Below, in pieces: positions 5,754-6,663 of a stretch of DNA of 6,663 nucleotides. Positions within the stretch are counted from its first letter, which is position 1. Each line of letters opens with the position of its first letter. The position numbers and the translations under genes were made by a program. Origin of the DNA: Candidatus Neoanaerotignum tabaqchaliae (GTDB taxonomy: Bacteria > Bacillota > Clostridia > Lachnospirales > Anaerotignaceae); contig CAJFUS010000182.1 in the NCBI GenBank assembly GCA_904420235.1, positions 1 to 6,663 on the forward strand, written 5' to 3'. The notes beneath the pieces are model-generated. The model had not been told where the DNA came from, made no database searches, and was given only the letters and a program-made list of their open reading frames with translations.

Positions 5754-6663
5754 ATGAAAAAGGGATTTTTAAAAAAGGCTGTATGCTTCGGCTTGTCGGT
5801 TTGCACCGTTTTAAGCATGGGCTCCATAGCCTTTGCTGAAAATGACAGGAAAATACCGGTTTTAGACGATATGTATGCCGCAGACAGCAAACTTGTTTTT
5901 GATATTAACAATCAAACAGCCGTAAAAGAGGAAGATATGGTTTTTGATATTAAGGGCCTAAGAATTTCTGAAAAAGGAGAGGCTATAGCTCCGGTACGTG
6001 CTGCGGCCGAGGTTCTTGGAATAGATCCCGAAACAATATCTTGGGACGAAAAACGCAACACTATATATGCCGGAAATTGGAATACATACTTTACAAAAAA
6101 CTATTTCTCTCCAGAACCGGTATTTAAATATGAGCCTGAAGCCAAAAGAATAGTTTCGTACAGAAACAATGGCATTGATGTGTATGAGGCCGAGTCTGTT
6201 AATATAGATGGCAACATATATCTGCCTCTAAGGAAAATAATGAACGCATGCGGGATTGACGACAGCCGCATAAGCTGGAACGGCGAGGAAAAAACCGTTA
6301 CGGCGGATTTTACTCCAAGCTTTTTAACAAACAAAGTTACAATTTGCTTTAAGTGCGGAGACAGTATACAGTCTAAAGAGGACACTGTGTTTAACATAAC
6401 AGATGAGGCAATAGTGAAGGAATTTACCGATTTGTGCTCAACAGGACACTTTGACTCATATGCCATAAATGAGTCTGAAGAAAAGTTTGCGCCGGATATG
6501 TATGTAGACTTCAACAATGGAACGGTTATATATTTTGATTGGGAAAGCCAAATTGGCATACTTCTTGGCAATTATATGGTGCCTCCGGAAATTTTTGACT
6601 ATGTAAAGAATTATGTTGACACCGCATCACAGAACCTTATGGAGTTTAGAAACGTATATTTCG
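5754..6663 (+). CDS. Exported stalk-domain protein (copper amine oxidase N-terminal-like repeats), 3' end outside window
   Basis: At least 303 residues are present and the frame is open at the window edge. A signal peptide (basic MKKGFLKK, hydrophobic core, likely cut after SIAFA at residue 28) marks export. Two repeats follow of the kind named after the N-terminal domain of copper amine oxidase, common in clostridial surface proteins: about 68-107 (EAIAPVRAAAEVLGI then ISWDEKRNTIYAG) and about 148-186 (NIYLPLRKIMNACGI then ISWNGEEKTVTADF). Each has the pattern of a conserved Pro-(Leu/Val)-Arg helix, then a Ser-Trp strand. The stretch after about 190 matches no family I can name; it contains a CFKC motif (198-201), Cys228 and several aromatic residues. 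These repeats are a structural module and do not imply copper or amine oxidase activity. AGGAGG (5741-5746) lies seven bases before the ATG, 17 bases after the aldehyde dehydrogenase stop. The gene is likely the last seen member of the same operon. Confidence 0.85.
   Translation, partial: MKKGFLKKAVCFGLSVCTVLSMGSIAFAENDRKIPVLDDMYAADSKLVFDINNQTAVKEEDMVFDIKGLRISEKGEAIAPVRAAAEVLGIDPETISWDEKRNTIYAGNWNTYFTKNYFSPEPVFKYEPEAKRIVSYRNNGIDVYEAESVNIDGNIYLPLRKIMNACGIDDSRISWNGEEKTVTADFTPSFLTNKVTICFKCGDSIQSKEDTVFNITDEAIVKEFTDLCSTGHFDSYAINESEEKFAPDMYVDFNNGTVIYFDWESQIGILLGNYMVPPEIFDYVKNYVDTASQNLMEFRNVYF

Noticed and set aside
6101..6571. Minus-strand open frame of 156 codons opposite the stalk-domain gene.
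   Set aside because: It has no recognisable domain or good ribosome binding site, and the plus strand holds a signal peptide plus two stalk repeats in frame.
5754..6663. Calling the last gene a copper amine oxidase.
   Set aside because: Only the N-terminal-like stalk repeats are seen. There is no catalytic domain or topaquinone tyrosine motif, and these repeats are widely used as structural modules.

Overview
The window looks like a piece of chromosome from a low- to mid-GC anaerobic Firmicute, probably a clostridial lineage. Shine-Dalgarno sites are strong (AAGGAGG type), TTG is used as a start, ATA and AGA/AGG codons are frequent, and the regulator, the paired half-size CHR proteins and the stalk-domain exported protein are all gene types common in Clostridia. 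This placement is inferred from sequence style; no taxonomic marker is present.

Left part, minus strand (1-2260): a large MMPL/RND-type membrane exporter. Eighteen bases after its stop, a second minus-strand gene begins with its own ribosome binding site and a clear signal peptide; the window edge cuts it after 31 codons. The two probably form one transcript.

Control region (2261-2446): an AT-rich divergent intergenic region. It holds two oppositely directed sigma-A-like promoters whose -10 boxes overlap in one ATTATAAT element. It also holds three inverted repeats, the best of which (2393-2423) lies just ahead of the start of a TetR/AcrR-type regulator. The simplest reading is that this regulator represses its own gene and the divergent exporter.

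Right part, plus strand (2447-6663): the tetR-type gene, a 77-base gap, then a tightly packed run. This run holds two half-size CHR (chromate-type anion) transporter genes overlapping by one base, an NAD(P)-dependent aldehyde dehydrogenase resembling betaine-aldehyde dehydrogenases, and an exported protein with two copper-amine-oxidase-N-like 'stalk' repeats that runs off the right edge. Gaps of -1, 16 and 17 bases point to one operon. The CHR pair very likely forms one heteromeric transporter. The link between anion transport, aldehyde oxidation and an exported stalk protein is not explained by any pathway I can name. No RNA genes, mobile elements, CRISPR arrays or convincing intrinsic terminators were seen.
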